A stretch of DNA of 64,000 bases from Rhodococcus sp. SMB37. Lineage in GTDB: Bacteria; Actinomycetota; Actinomycetes; Mycobacteriales; Mycobacteriaceae. The stretch lies in NCBI RefSeq assembly GCF_004345605.1, contig NZ_SLVY01000023.1:1-64000 (forward strand). Direction: 5' to 3'. Numbering within the stretch: position 1 is the stretch's first letter; every line of letters starts with the position of its first letter. The position numbers and the translations under genes are program-made. The notes under the pieces are model-generated. The model worked only from the letters and a program-made list of their open reading frames with translations. It had not been told where the DNA came from and ran no database searches. Of this stretch, positions 36,215 to 45,460 are shown in pieces.

Positions 36215-38269
36215 GTGACCAACATCGTCGAACTACGTGCAGGAATCAAGGTCTGGCTCGACGGCTGCTCATGGGAAGTCGTGGCGCTGCAGGGACACGA
36301 TGTCACCCTCCGGTCCGGAGAGCGGATGCAGCGTGTCGCGGTCACCGAGATCGCGGCACGGGGAACAGCGATCTCACCGCCGGACGACACCGCCTCCGCT
36401 GACCCTGCTGCCGTAGTGCTCTCCTCGCTGACCGCAACCCAGATTCAGGAACTGGAAACACGAGCCGAACACGTCCGCGGCATCCTGACCGAGGTTGCGA
36501 CCTCCGGCGCCGAACTCGAATCGGTGTTGGCCACCAGAGCGGCGGAACTTCACGTCTCTGTGCGCACCCTGTACCGCTGGATCGCCGGATACCGCGCGGC
36601 AGGAGTTGCCGGACTCACGGACAGTCGGATCCGTAGCCGCTACGCCACCAGTGTCGATCACCGGTGGGACGCAGCATGTGTGCGGGTGCTCGATAGGTAC
36701 GTCACCGTCTCGACCCCGACGATCGGCGCGGTCATCGATGCCGTTGCCAAGGACCTGGAAGCAGAATTCGGGCCGGGCATGGTGCCGTTGCCCTCCCTGA
36801 GCACGGCATACCGGCGGGTGAAGACATTGTCGAAGGGGCAGCACGCGTTCGGTAGCGCGAAAGGCCGGCGGTCGGTGGCGGACCGGCCCCGCGGTGTCCT
36901 CGGCCGACTGCGCGCGACCCGTCCGGGGGAGTACGTGGTGCTCGATACCACCGCGCTGGATGTGTTCGCGATGGAACCGGTCACCATGCGCTGGGTTGGG
37001 GTGGAGTTGACCGTGGCGATGGACCTGTTCACCCGCTGCATCCTCGGACTGCGCCTGACACCGCTATCGACGCGGTCCCAGGACGTGGCGAATGTGCTGT
37101 ACCAGTGCATCACTCCCGCCCGCGACACCGACCCGACTGCGGATCAACTCTGGCCGTATCACGGGGTGCCGCGAAACCTGCTCGTCGGCACCGAGTCCCC
37201 GGACGGGATCTCCCAGCGACGCGTCGGGGATCTACCGGCATGTCTGCCCGAGGCGATCGTCGTCGATCACGGCAAGCAGTACCTGTCCTCTCATGTGATC
37301 GGAGTCTGCGCCCGACTGGGTATCACCGTTCAGCCGGCGATCCCGCACAAGCCCACCGACAAACCCACCGTCGAACGCTTCTTCCGCACCCTGCGCGAAT
37401 CACTGCTACAGCACCTGCCCGCCTACAAGGGCCCGGACGTGTACTCACGGGGCAAAGACGTCGAAGACGCCGCGTTCTACTACGCCAGCGAACTCGAGCA
37501 GATCATCCGGGAATGGGTGGGCCGGGTCTATCACCACACCCGACATGACGGGCTGTGCGTGCCGGAACTGCCGCGGGTGGGGTTTTCGCCGAGCGAGATG
37601 TTCGAGATCGGGGTCGCCAAATCGGGTGGTCTGCTGTTGCCGGCGAATCCGGATCTGGCGTATGAGTTCCTCGATGTGCGTTGGCGTACGATCCAGCACT
37701 ACGGCGTCGAGGTCGACGGACTGCGTTACGACGGATCCGGGCTCACCTTGTATCGCACCACCCGTTCGCCGTATGGCGGTGTGCACGCCGGCAAGTGGCC
37801 GATCTTCGTCGACAATCACGACATCCGGCACGCCTGGTTCCAGGACCCGGACAGCCACCGTTGGCATCAGTTGGTGTGGGAGCACGGCGCTTGCCTGAAC
37901 CAGCCGTTCAGCAGGGACGCCGCCGACTACGCCAAACGCATCGCCGTGCGCGAGCATCGCCACTTCGATCCCGCCGCCGCGGTACGGGATCTGCTGCTCG
38001 CGTGGAGCCGAGACGACGTCGCGACACGCCGCGACCGCGCCCTGGCCCGCCGACTCAGTGCCCACCGCCCGCATCCGGAAACCGAAGGACAGCAGTCCGG
38101 TATCGACGACGAACGCGACACTGCGTCCGTGCCGGGCGTCGCCGAGCTGCTCGACGAACTCGCCACCAGTCGAACTCAACGGTTGGAGGTGGTCGACGAC
38201 GTCGACGTATTCGACCGGTACTACGCGGAGCATCCCGACGAAGACGTGTTCGAGGTGTTCGACGAATGA
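36215..38269 (+). CDS. tnsB: DDE transposase, TnsB/TniA type
   Basis: A 684-residue integrase-fold transposase that joins the 3' ends to target DNA. The catalytic triad is Asp244 (EYVVLDTTALDVF), Asp351 (IVVDHGKQY) and Glu387 (KPTVERFFRTL), with the 35-residue DDE spacing. An amino-terminal helix-turn-helix (TLYRWIAGYRAAGVAGLTD) and a carboxy-terminal Mu-type beta-barrel with a long acidic tail (DVFEVFDE) complete the family architecture. GTG 36215 was chosen because AAGGAG stands six bases upstream; the frame remains open to 36017 without support. Its stop overlaps the tnsC start (ATGA). Confidence 0.93.
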   Translation: MTNIVELRAGIKVWLDGCSWEVVALQGHDVTLRSGERMQRVAVTEIAARGTAISPPDDTASADPAAVVLSSLTATQIQELETRAEHVRGILTEVATSGAELESVLATRAAELHVSVRTLYRWIAGYRAAGVAGLTDSRIRSRYATSVDHRWDAACVRVLDRYVTVSTPTIGAVIDAVAKDLEAEFGPGMVPLPSLSTAYRRVKTLSKGQHAFGSAKGRRSVADRPRGVLGRLRATRPGEYVVLDTTALDVFAMEPVTMRWVGVELTVAMDLFTRCILGLRLTPLSTRSQDVANVLYQCITPARDTDPTADQLWPYHGVPRNLLVGTESPDGISQRRVGDLPACLPEAIVVDHGKQYLSSHVIGVCARLGITVQPAIPHKPTDKPTVERFFRTLRESLLQHLPAYKGPDVYSRGKDVEDAAFYYASELEQIIREWVGRVYHHTRHDGLCVPELPRVGFSPSEMFEIGVAKSGGLLLPANPDLAYEFLDVRWRTIQHYGVEVDGLRYDGSGLTLYRTTRSPYGGVHAGKWPIFVDNHDIRHAWFQDPDSHRWHQLVWEHGACLNQPFSRDAADYAKRIAVREHRHFDPAAAVRDLLLAWSRDDVATRRDRALARRLSAHRPHPETEGQQSGIDDERDTASVPGVAELLDELATSRTQRLEVVDDVDVFDRYYAEHPDEDVFEVFDE

Positions 38270-39330
38270 ACCCCTGGGCCACCTGGCTGGCAACGTATGG
38301 CACTGTCCGCTACCAGCTCTCCCGCAAACAGGGCTGGCACGCCTTCGTCACCGCCCCACCGCGTGAACCGTTCGAGGTCCTCTCCCGCACCGCGATGTCC
38401 CGACTGTCGCAGGAGGAGCTCGAGGACTACAACGAAGCCCGGATGGTGTGGAACGCGAACCTGCCGACGATCAAGACCAGCCAACTCGCCGCCGCCTACG
38501 GGATCTGCGATCAGGTGATGGCCTCGGCGTATCGGGACGGCGACAAGCTGCGCGGCTCGGTGGTCATCGACGCCGAACCCGGCCTCGGCAAGACCACCAT
38601 CGCCACCCGCTATGCCCGCGACGTCCACCGGCGAGTTCTGCGCCGCGACGGACCCCTCACCGTGGAGGGGCATCAACGGTGGCCGGTGGCGTTCATCCCG
38701 CTCAGCGCCGGGGTCACCCTCAAAGGCCTCAATCAGCAGATCCTGCGGTTCTACGGCCATCCGGCCGTGGACCGTGCCTCCACCTCGAAACTCGGGGCCT
38801 TGGCGGTGGACTGTGTCACCTCCTGCGGTACCCGGTTGATCGTGCTCGACGATCTGCACTTCGTCGACTTCCGGCACCGCAACGGCCTGGAGGTATCGAA
38901 CCATCTCAAGGGTTTGGCCAACGACATGGCCGCTACCTTCATTTACGTCGGGGTGAATCTGACCGCCAAACGCTTCTTCGACGAAGGCCTGCTCGGCGAG
39001 CACACCGTCTACGCCCAGACCAGCCGCCGCGCCACCCGCTGCCCGGTTGCCCCGTTCAGCATCGACACCGACACCGGGATGCGCGGCTGGCTCGCGCTGC
39101 TGCGCACCGCCGAAGAACACCTCACCCTCGCCGGCAGCCATGACGGGATGCTGTGCGAGCATGCTCGGCTGCTGCACCGCCGCACCCAGGGGCGGATCGC
39201 GTCGTTGACGAATCTGCTCGACCGGATCTCGTATCTCGCGATCGTCACCGGCGTCGAAGCCGTCACTGCTGAGTTGATTACGACCGCGACCGTCGACAAT
39301 GCCAGCGAATCCGCCGCCCGCACCGGCTGA
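38266..39330 (+). CDS. tnsC: AAA+ ATPase target-selection protein, TnsC/TniB type
   Basis: A 354-residue AAA+ regulator that links TnsB to the target-recognition protein. Walker A is DAEPGLGKTTIA (residues 102-113), Walker B is RLIVLDDLHF, and sensor-like FIYVGVNLTAKRFF follows. The amino-terminal region WATWLATYGTVRYQLSRKQG is basic. The ATG overlaps the tnsB stop by four bases, so translation is coupled. Between TniB (about 300 aa) and Tn7 TnsC (555 aa) in length, nearer the former. Confidence 0.92.
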   Translation: MNPWATWLATYGTVRYQLSRKQGWHAFVTAPPREPFEVLSRTAMSRLSQEELEDYNEARMVWNANLPTIKTSQLAAAYGICDQVMASAYRDGDKLRGSVVIDAEPGLGKTTIATRYARDVHRRVLRRDGPLTVEGHQRWPVAFIPLSAGVTLKGLNQQILRFYGHPAVDRASTSKLGALAVDCVTSCGTRLIVLDDLHFVDFRHRNGLEVSNHLKGLANDMAATFIYVGVNLTAKRFFDEGLLGEHTVYAQTSRRATRCPVAPFSIDTDTGMRGWLALLRTAEEHLTLAGSHDGMLCEHARLLHRRTQGRIASLTNLLDRISYLAIVTGVEAVTAELITTATVDNASESAARTG

Positions 39331-39376
39331 TACCGGCTGGTCCCGCCCTGGCCGGCTCAGTGGTTGGGGAACCACT

Positions 39377-40243
39377 ATGGCCACGATAAGAGTCGACCGG
39401 TGGCCGATCACCGTGCAACTACATCCCGCCGAGTATCTGCCGGGCTGGCTGATGCGCGTCGGCTGTCGCTACCAACTGACCCCGATCCAGATTTTGCGCG
39501 AGCTCCGTGTGCCGCGGAGCCCGACCGGATATCACCTCGTTCTCGAGCACCTGAGCCTGCACGCTCGGTGGATCGCCGCTCACCTCGGTGTCCCTGCCGG
39601 TGACCTGCGCGCCGCCCTGTGGGGCCGGCCGATCGATGCCGCCGCGGCACGGTACCTGGTGCACCACCGCCACATTCGGCCCGACCGGGGAGGATCGCGT
39701 TTCTGTGCCCGATGCCTGGCCGAACCCGATCCGTGGTGGCATGCAGGCTGGGCCAATCCGCTGCTGCCGCTCTGTGTACGCCACCAGGTGTATCTGCAGT
39801 CGACATGCGAAGGCTGCGGTCAGGTGCCGTGGACAGGAACGGCGTGGATGAGCGCTCTGGCCCCGCCGTGGCAGTGCCCGCAGCGCCATGCTCGCGAACC
39901 GCAACGCCCGGGGCGTGTGAGACCGTTCTGCCGATACGACCTGCGTGACGCTGCTGTCCTCGCTGCACCGGCGAAGCTGTGTCATGCCCAGCAGAATCTG
40001 ATCGAGTTCGCTGCCCTCGCCGACCTTCAGCCGAGCCGACAGTTGCGCTACGGCACCACCGACATGCCCATCACCGAGGTGCTCGACGAGCTGTGCCGTC
40101 GATTCGTCGACACGATCGGCTCTCCCGTGCGAGGACCTGGCGACCGGCCTGGACAGTCTGAGCAAGGCGATCCTCCCGCGAGGCAGAACTGGCATGCGAC
40201 CCGTTGGCCGTTCCAGGCTGGGAGCCAGCCGGCCAGTCTGTGA
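39377..40243 (+). CDS. tniQ: TniQ-family target-recognition protein
   Basis: A 288-residue TniQ/TnsD-type protein. The amino-terminal TniQ domain begins at RWPITVQLHPAEYLPGWLMR. Zinc-binding positions Cys110-x2-Cys113 (FCARCLAEPDPWW) with Cys133-x2-His136 (LPLCVRHQVYL) and Cys144-x2-Cys147 (STCEGCG) are present. It is small relative to TnsD (508 aa), lacking a large DNA-reading carboxy-terminal part. The ATG at 39377 follows GGGGA; the frame reaches 39299, overlapping tnsC, but that segment is Pro/Ala-rich and not TniQ-like. It should choose the target site; what it recognises here is unknown. Confidence 0.85.
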   Translation: MATIRVDRWPITVQLHPAEYLPGWLMRVGCRYQLTPIQILRELRVPRSPTGYHLVLEHLSLHARWIAAHLGVPAGDLRAALWGRPIDAAAARYLVHHRHIRPDRGGSRFCARCLAEPDPWWHAGWANPLLPLCVRHQVYLQSTCEGCGQVPWTGTAWMSALAPPWQCPQRHAREPQRPGRVRPFCRYDLRDAAVLAAPAKLCHAQQNLIEFAALADLQPSRQLRYGTTDMPITEVLDELCRRFVDTIGSPVRGPGDRPGQSEQGDPPARQNWHATRWPFQAGSQPASL

Positions 40244-40381
40244 ACGTCCCTTGAGTCGTGACGAGCCGGTCCGAGAATCCGCCAGCCGTCATCATTCGCG
40301 ACCGTTGTCGGAGTCCGCACTGGCGGAGTAGAACGCGCGTTGTCCCGCTCCCTCCGCTTGATTAATCATGTTTCCTCAATA

Positions 40382-40401
40382 TCATCGTTTTATGACGATG
40401 A
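40382..40401. promoter_or_regulatory. Operator overlapping the start of the cadmium-sensor gene
   Basis: An inverted repeat TCATCGT-N6-ACGATGA (arms 40382-40388 and 40395-40401) lies over the candidate start codons at 40392 and 40398. A TTGTCC (40340-40345)...TTAATC (40362-40367) promoter just upstream would place the transcript start inside or next to it, so repressor binding would block the polymerase and the message would be nearly leaderless. Confidence 0.5.
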
Positions 40402-40763
40402 ATGAGCGAGCGACGACCTGCTTCGGTGAAAGTCTCGACTCTGCAGCAGCGTTGTTCCACAGTCTCTCCGACGGCACCCGCCTGGCCATCGTGCGCCGCC
40501 TCGCCGCCGGGGAATCCCGAGTAGCGGACCTGGTCGGCGAGCTGGGATTGGCGCAATCGACAGTGTCGGCGCACGTGGCATGCCTGCGGGACTGCGGCCT
40601 GGTGCAAGGCCGCCCGCAGGGCCGGCAGGTGTTCTACTCGCTGGCCCGACTGGAACTGCTCGACCTGCTGGCCTCGGCCGAAACCCTCCTGGCCGCCACG
40701 GGCAACGCCGTCGCGCTGTGCCCGAACTACGGCACCGACACCGACACGGGAGTGACGGCATGA
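40392..40763 (+). CDS. cmtR: ArsR/SmtB-family Cd(II)/Pb(II) sensor, CmtR-like
   Basis: A 123-residue winged-helix repressor. Besides the ArsR core (ALFHSLSDGTRLAIVRRL and AQSTVSAHVACLRDCGLV) it has the Cys spacing of mycobacterial CmtR: two Cys in the recognition helix end ACLRDCGL, one near the carboxy terminus (VALCPNYG) and one near the start (TTCFGE). In CmtR these bind Cd or Pb and release DNA. It overlaps the P-type ATPase gene by four bases, the same pairing as cmtR-ctpG in Mycobacterium. Start 40392 is preferred over 40368, which would fall in the predicted -10 region. Confidence 0.87.
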   Translation: MTMNERATTCFGESLDSAAALFHSLSDGTRLAIVRRLAAGESRVADLVGELGLAQSTVSAHVACLRDCGLVQGRPQGRQVFYSLARLELLDLLASAETLLAATGNAVALCPNYGTDTDTGVTA

Positions 40764-42724
40764 GCGACGCCTGCGGATGCGGCCCCGACGAACCCCGCGT
40801 CGAGGGCGAAGACGACCAGGAGCCCGACAAGTGGTGGCAGGTCACCGAGATCCGGGCGGCCGCCGCCGCGGGTGTCCTGCTGATTGCGGCCCTGATCGTC
40901 CGCGTCACCGGTGGGCCCGACGCTCTCGGGACGGGCTTCGAGGCGGTGGCGCTGGTCGTCGCCGGCTACACCTTCGTCCCCTCGACCCTCAAGCGGCTGG
41001 CCCGCGGCAAGATCGGGGTCGGGACCCTGATGACGATCGCTGCCGTCGGCGCCGTGCTGCTCGGCGAGGTCGGCGAAGCCGCGATGCTCGCGTTCCTGTT
41101 CGCCATCAGTGAGGGTCTCGAAGAGTACGCGGTCACTCGCACCCGACGGGGCCTGCGCGCCCTGCTGAATCTGGTGCCGGACACTGCCACCGTCCTGCGC
41201 GGCGGCCGTGAACAGACCGTCGCCCCCGCGGAGTTGGGGCTCGGGGAGATCATGATCGTCAAACCCGGGGAGCGGCTCGCCACCGACGGCACCATCCGCA
41301 CCGGGCGCACCGCCCTGGACACCTCCGCGATCACCGGGGAATCGGTGCCGGTCGAGGCCGGACCGGGCTCCGAGGTGTTCGCCGGGTCGATCAACGGCAC
41401 CGGCGTGCTCGAGGTCGAGGTCACCGCCGGCGCGCAGGACAACTCGCTGGCCAAGATCGTGAAAATCGTGGAGGCCGAGCAATCCCGCAAGGGCGAGGCC
41501 CAGCGTCTGGCCGACAAGATCGCCAAGCCCCTGGTGCCGGGAGTGATGGTTGCCGCGGCGTTGATCGCCGCGATCGGCAGCGTATTCGGTGATCCGCTGG
41601 TGTGGATCGAACGCGCCCTCGTCGTGCTGGTCGCCGCGTCCCCGTGTGCGCTGGCCATCGCGATCCCGGTGACCGTGGTCGCCGCGATCGGCGCCGCCTC
41701 CAAGCTCGGCGTCCTGGTCAAGGGCGGGGCCGCCCTCGAAGCGTTGGGCCGTATCCGCACCGTCGCGCTGGACAAGACCGGCACCCTGACCCGCAACCGA
41801 CCCGAGGTCATCGACGTCGCCACCACCGGCGACGCCACCCGCGCCGACGTCATGAACGTCGCCGCCGCACTCGAGGCCCGCAGCGAACACCCCCTCGCCA
41901 CAGCGATCCTCGCCGCCGTCGACGACTACACACCAGCCGAGGACGTCGACGCGGTCCCCGGCGCCGGACTGACCGGACACCTCGACGGCACCCCCGCCCG
42001 TCTGGGCCGGCCGGGGTGGATCGACCCCGGCCCCCTCGCCGCCGATATCGAGCGGATGCAGCACGCCGGAGCCACCGCGGTGCTCATCGAACGCGGCGGC
42101 ACCCTGATCGGGGCGATCGCGGTGCGCGACGAACTGCGTCCCGAGGCCCGCGACGTGGTTGCTGGGCTACGCCGCGACGGTTACACCGTGGCGATGCTCA
42201 CCGGCGACAACGAGCGCACCGCACGCGCGTTGGCCGCCGACGTCGGTATCGACGAGGTGCACGCGGACCTGCGTCCGGAGGACAAGGCCCGCATCGTGCA
42301 CACCCTCCGCAAGACGCGGCCGACGGCGATGGTCGGCGACGGTGTCAACGACGCCCCCGCCTTGGCGACCGCCGATCTGGGGATCGCGATGGGCGCGATG
42401 GGCACCGACGTGGCCATCGAGACCGCCGACGTCGCTTTGATGGGTGAGGACCTGCGGCACCTGCCGCAAGCCCTGCAGCATGCCCGGCGGTCACGGACGA
42501 TCATGTTGCAGAACGTCGGCCTCTCGCTGGCGATCATCACCGTCCTGATGCCGCTGGCGCTGTTCGGGGTACTCGGCCTGGCGGCGGTTGTCCTGGTTCA
42601 CGAGGTCGCCGAGATCATCGTGATCGCCAACGGGGTCCGCGCCGGACGCGCTCGCCCCCTGACAATCTCCGGATCGGCGGCACCTGCGTCGAATCCTGGG
42701 GTACGAGAATCCTTTTCTTCCTGA
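40760..42724 (+). CDS. P1B-type heavy-metal-exporting ATPase (Cd/Zn/Pb type, CtpG-like)
   Basis: A 654-residue metal pump. The membrane-entry motif is SPC in VAASPCALAIAIPV, the phosphorylation site DKTGTLT, the actuator TGES in ITGESVPVEAG, the nucleotide-binding SEHPLATAI and the hinge MVGDGVNDAPALA. The amino terminus is short, with Cys-rich SDACGCG and no full heavy-metal-associated domain. SPC plus the CmtR-type partner points to divalent soft metals (Cd, Zn, Pb) rather than Cu. ATG at 40760 overlaps the sensor gene; the longer frame from 40580 is a shadow of it. Confidence 0.93.
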   Translation: MSDACGCGPDEPRVEGEDDQEPDKWWQVTEIRAAAAAGVLLIAALIVRVTGGPDALGTGFEAVALVVAGYTFVPSTLKRLARGKIGVGTLMTIAAVGAVLLGEVGEAAMLAFLFAISEGLEEYAVTRTRRGLRALLNLVPDTATVLRGGREQTVAPAELGLGEIMIVKPGERLATDGTIRTGRTALDTSAITGESVPVEAGPGSEVFAGSINGTGVLEVEVTAGAQDNSLAKIVKIVEAEQSRKGEAQRLADKIAKPLVPGVMVAAALIAAIGSVFGDPLVWIERALVVLVAASPCALAIAIPVTVVAAIGAASKLGVLVKGGAALEALGRIRTVALDKTGTLTRNRPEVIDVATTGDATRADVMNVAAALEARSEHPLATAILAAVDDYTPAEDVDAVPGAGLTGHLDGTPARLGRPGWIDPGPLAADIERMQHAGATAVLIERGGTLIGAIAVRDELRPEARDVVAGLRRDGYTVAMLTGDNERTARALAADVGIDEVHADLRPEDKARIVHTLRKTRPTAMVGDGVNDAPALATADLGIAMGAMGTDVAIETADVALMGEDLRHLPQALQHARRSRTIMLQNVGLSLAIITVLMPLALFGVLGLAAVVLVHEVAEIIVIANGVRAGRARPLTISGSAAPASNPGVRESFSS

Positions 42725-42734
42725 AGGGCCTTCC

Positions 42735-43082
42735 ATGAGTCCAATGCCTGCAACTGTCCGAGCCTGGTATGCCGCGGAGATGACCGCCGCTCGACACACT
42801 CACACTGCAGCCGAGCGGTGGACCCATCTCGAACGCGCGCACATCCTGTCGCAGCCCTACCCGTGGCCGCACACTCGCAATCACCTCGCCATGCTCGGTC
42901 TCGCGGTGCGTCAACGCGACCGTCGCGAAGCCCTTGGGCAGATCATCCGGATCATGGTTGCTGCCCCCGGTTCCGCGCTCGGGGGTTACCCCGAAGGCAA
43001 CACCGGCCGCGTCGCTGCAGGGTTGATGACCCCCATGCCGATTCCCGCCGATCTGACCGACGTCCTCACTGGCACAGCGTGA
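42735..43082 (+). CDS. DUF3703 protein
   Basis: A 115-residue protein matching DUF3703, a small family that recurs beside metal-efflux and arsenic genes. The characteristic segment is AAERWTHLERAHILSQPYPWPHTRNH, with conserved His. No signal peptide or membrane segment. It starts 10 bp after the P-type ATPase stop and presumably shares its transcript. The function is unknown; the His-containing helix may bind metal, which is inference only. Confidence 0.8.
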   Translation: MSPMPATVRAWYAAEMTAARHTHTAAERWTHLERAHILSQPYPWPHTRNHLAMLGLAVRQRDRREALGQIIRIMVAAPGSALGGYPEGNTGRVAAGLMTPMPIPADLTDVLTGTA

Positions 43083-43152
43083 TCCGAATCGTGGCTTCAG
43101 GCATGTCTCACACGAACGACATGAGTGGACGACCCGGCCCGGTGCTGGCGGA

Positions 43153-44952
43153 TCAACGCACCGGTGCCGGATGCCGTTCGGCCAGCTGTCCCAACGCGGT
43201 GATTCCGACCGGTTCGCTGACGGCCAGCGGAATCACCGCGCACCGATTGGCGAGTTCGTCCCGGACCGTGTCGATCTGCTCGAGTTCGGCAACCGCTCGC
43301 TGCCGCAGCAGCGGCGCGGTGGGCGCCGCCGCGGCCAGGGAATTGTTGACCACCCACCCCCACGGCTCGATACCAGCGCGCCGCAGATCATCCTGCAAAC
43401 CGGCCGCCTCGAGCACCGGGGTGGTCTCGGCAAGAGTGACCAGCACAATCTTGGTCTGCGCCGGGTCCTGCAGCCGCATCAGCGGGGTGATGAAGCGCCC
43501 GCCATCGCCCATCTGCCGGGCGATCTCCCGGTGATACGAGCCGGTCGCATCGAGCAACAGCAGAGTATGCCCGGTCGGGGCGGTATCGACGACGACGAAC
43601 TTGCGGCGTGATTCGTGGATGACCTTCGAAAAGGCCTGGAACACCGCGACTTCCTCGGTGCACGGGGACTGCAGATCTTCGGCGAGGGTGGCGCGGCCGG
43701 CGTCGTCGAGTTCGGCGCCCTTGGTGGCCAGGACCCGGTTGCGGTAGGTCTCGCTCGCCTCGTGCGGATCGATGCGGGAGACCTCGAGGTGATCGAGTTC
43801 CCCGGCGAGAGTGTCGGTCAGATGTGCGGCGGGGTCGGTGGTGGTCAGGTGCACGTCATGACCACGGCGGGCCAGCGCCACCGCGATCGCGGCGGCAATG
43901 GTGGTCTTGCCGACTCCACCTTTGCCCATGCACATCACCAGCCCGTGGCCATCAGCCTCGATCGCATCGACCAGATCCGCCAGTGAAGCATCGGCGACCG
44001 CGGCGACACCCGGTTCGGTGTCGTCGACACTCACAGCGGTGGTGGTGGTGGTGGTGTCGAACAGGGTGCTCAAAGCATCGAGACCGACCATGTTGACCGG
44101 CTTGAGCTCCACCAGATCGGTGGGCAGCGCGACGATCGCGGCGCCGCGACCCGCCAATGCTGCCTGCTCACGCTGGTACACGGCGGTAGCCAGCGGGTCG
44201 GTGTCATCGGCCGGGTCGGGCAGCACGCCGTTGACGACCACATGCTGTCTCGTCATGCCGATCGCGGCGAGTTCGCTGTGGGTGCGGGCGATCTCGGCCA
44301 GAGCGGCACGGTTCGCGCGTGCCACGAGCACCAGGCGGGTACGGCCGGGATCCGACAACGCCTCGACCGCGCCGGCGTACATGGCTTTCTGCTTGTCGAG
44401 CCCGGCCAGCGGACCGAGGCAGGACGCGTCGCCCTTGCCGTGGTCGAGGAATTCGGTCCAGTTACCGGGCAGTTGCAGCAGCCGGATGGTATGGCCGGTG
44501 GGGGCGGTGTCGAACAGCACGTGATCGAACCCGGCGACCCGGTCGTCGGGATCGGTGAGCAGAGAAGTGAATTCGTCGAACGACGCGACTTCGGTGGTGC
44601 ACGAGCCGGACAACTGCTCGGTGATCGACGCGATCTCCGCTGCGGGCAACAACCCGCGGACGGGACCGACGATGCGTTCGCGGTAGGCGGCGGCGGCCTC
44701 CTCGGGGTCGATCTCGAGCGCGCAGAGCCCCGCCGCCGCGGGGACCTCGGTGATCGTGTTGCCGATGCTCAGACCGAAGACCTGCCCGACATTGGAGGCG
44801 GGGTCGGTCGAGACGAGCAGCACCTTCTTTCCGGCCCGGGCCAGGCGCACCGCTGACGCGCACGCGATGGAGGTCTTACCGACCCCACCTTTACCGGTGA
44901 AGAACACGAACCGGGGCGGGTCGGTCAGAAACGTCGGGTCGGCGGCAGCCAT
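43153..44952 (-). CDS. arsA: ArsA arsenite-stimulated ATPase
   Basis: A 599-residue protein with two homologous halves, each with a deviant Walker A: FFTGKGGVGKTSIACA and CMGKGGVGKTTIAAAI. The signal-transduction DTAPTGHTIRLLQLP and DTAPTGHTLLLLDAT segments are in both halves. The metalloid-binding Cys corresponding to those of the R773 protein are in SGSCTTEV, DASCLGPL and SPCTEEVAVF. ArsA energises arsenite efflux. Here the exporter is Acr3 rather than ArsB, and ArsD lies directly upstream, matching ArsD-ArsA pairs. Third gene of arsC-arsD-arsA on the minus strand. Confidence 0.95.
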   Translation of the reverse strand: MAAADPTFLTDPPRFVFFTGKGGVGKTSIACASAVRLARAGKKVLLVSTDPASNVGQVFGLSIGNTITEVPAAAGLCALEIDPEEAAAAYRERIVGPVRGLLPAAEIASITEQLSGSCTTEVASFDEFTSLLTDPDDRVAGFDHVLFDTAPTGHTIRLLQLPGNWTEFLDHGKGDASCLGPLAGLDKQKAMYAGAVEALSDPGRTRLVLVARANRAALAEIARTHSELAAIGMTRQHVVVNGVLPDPADDTDPLATAVYQREQAALAGRGAAIVALPTDLVELKPVNMVGLDALSTLFDTTTTTTAVSVDDTEPGVAAVADASLADLVDAIEADGHGLVMCMGKGGVGKTTIAAAIAVALARRGHDVHLTTTDPAAHLTDTLAGELDHLEVSRIDPHEASETYRNRVLATKGAELDDAGRATLAEDLQSPCTEEVAVFQAFSKVIHESRRKFVVVDTAPTGHTLLLLDATGSYHREIARQMGDGGRFITPLMRLQDPAQTKIVLVTLAETTPVLEAAGLQDDLRRAGIEPWGWVVNNSLAAAAPTAPLLRQRAVAELEQIDTVRDELANRCAVIPLAVSEPVGITALGQLAERHPAPVR

Positions 44953-45009
44953 GAAAGCAGGTACTCCTCGTCGGATGGGTATCGGCGGGCGGGGTGCGGA
45001 TCTACATGG

Positions 45010-45402
45010 TCAGCAGCAGGTGGACTCGCCCGGGGTGCAGCAGGAGTCGCTGTCGTCCGCGAGCCCGAGCATGGTCACCCCGGACGGCGGCGCGGGTACC
45101 TCGAGGCCGGCCCAGGTGGCGAGCTCGGTGCGGGTCGGGTAGCGCCCGGTAGCGACGGTGACGTCGTCGACGAGCACGAGCGGCAGCCCGTCCGATCCGG
45201 CGAGTTCGAGGAATTTCTTGACGGTCTCGTTGTGGGCGAACGCGAGCGGGTCGTTGGCCAGGTTGTGGCGGGTGATGGCGGCGCCCTGCTCGGTCAGCGC
45301 GGCCATGTCGGCGGTGAAGGTGACCAGGTTCTGGTCGAGGTCCTCGCCGCACACGCCGGTGTTGCAGCACAGGGCCGGTTCGAAGACTGCGATGGTGCTC
45401 AT
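45010..45402 (-). CDS. arsD: ArsD metallochaperone
   Basis: A 130-residue ArsD, which hands arsenite to ArsA. The amino-terminal beta-strand and Cys triad are FEPALCCNTGVCGED (Cys12, Cys13, Cys18, essential in R773 ArsD), followed by the thioredoxin-like fold NLVTFTADMAALTEQGAAITRHNL. The vicinal pairs in the tail (DSCCTPGESTCC) match the long version of ArsD. ATG 45402 follows the family start; the longer frame to 45699 is a shadow of arsC. Immediately upstream of arsA (57 bp). Confidence 0.94.
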   Translation of the reverse strand: MSTIAVFEPALCCNTGVCGEDLDQNLVTFTADMAALTEQGAAITRHNLANDPLAFAHNETVKKFLELAGSDGLPLVLVDDVTVATGRYPTRTELATWAGLEVPAPPSGVTMLGLADDSDSCCTPGESTCC

Positions 45403-45460
45403 AGGTATCAGGTATTCCTTCAGTGCTCGAGGGCGAACAGAGTTTCCGGGACGAACTCGG

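Noticed and set aside
37681-38265. Upstream extension of the TnsC frame
   Set aside because: It only mirrors tnsB in another frame; the ATG at 38266 overlaps the tnsB stop and begins the conserved protein.
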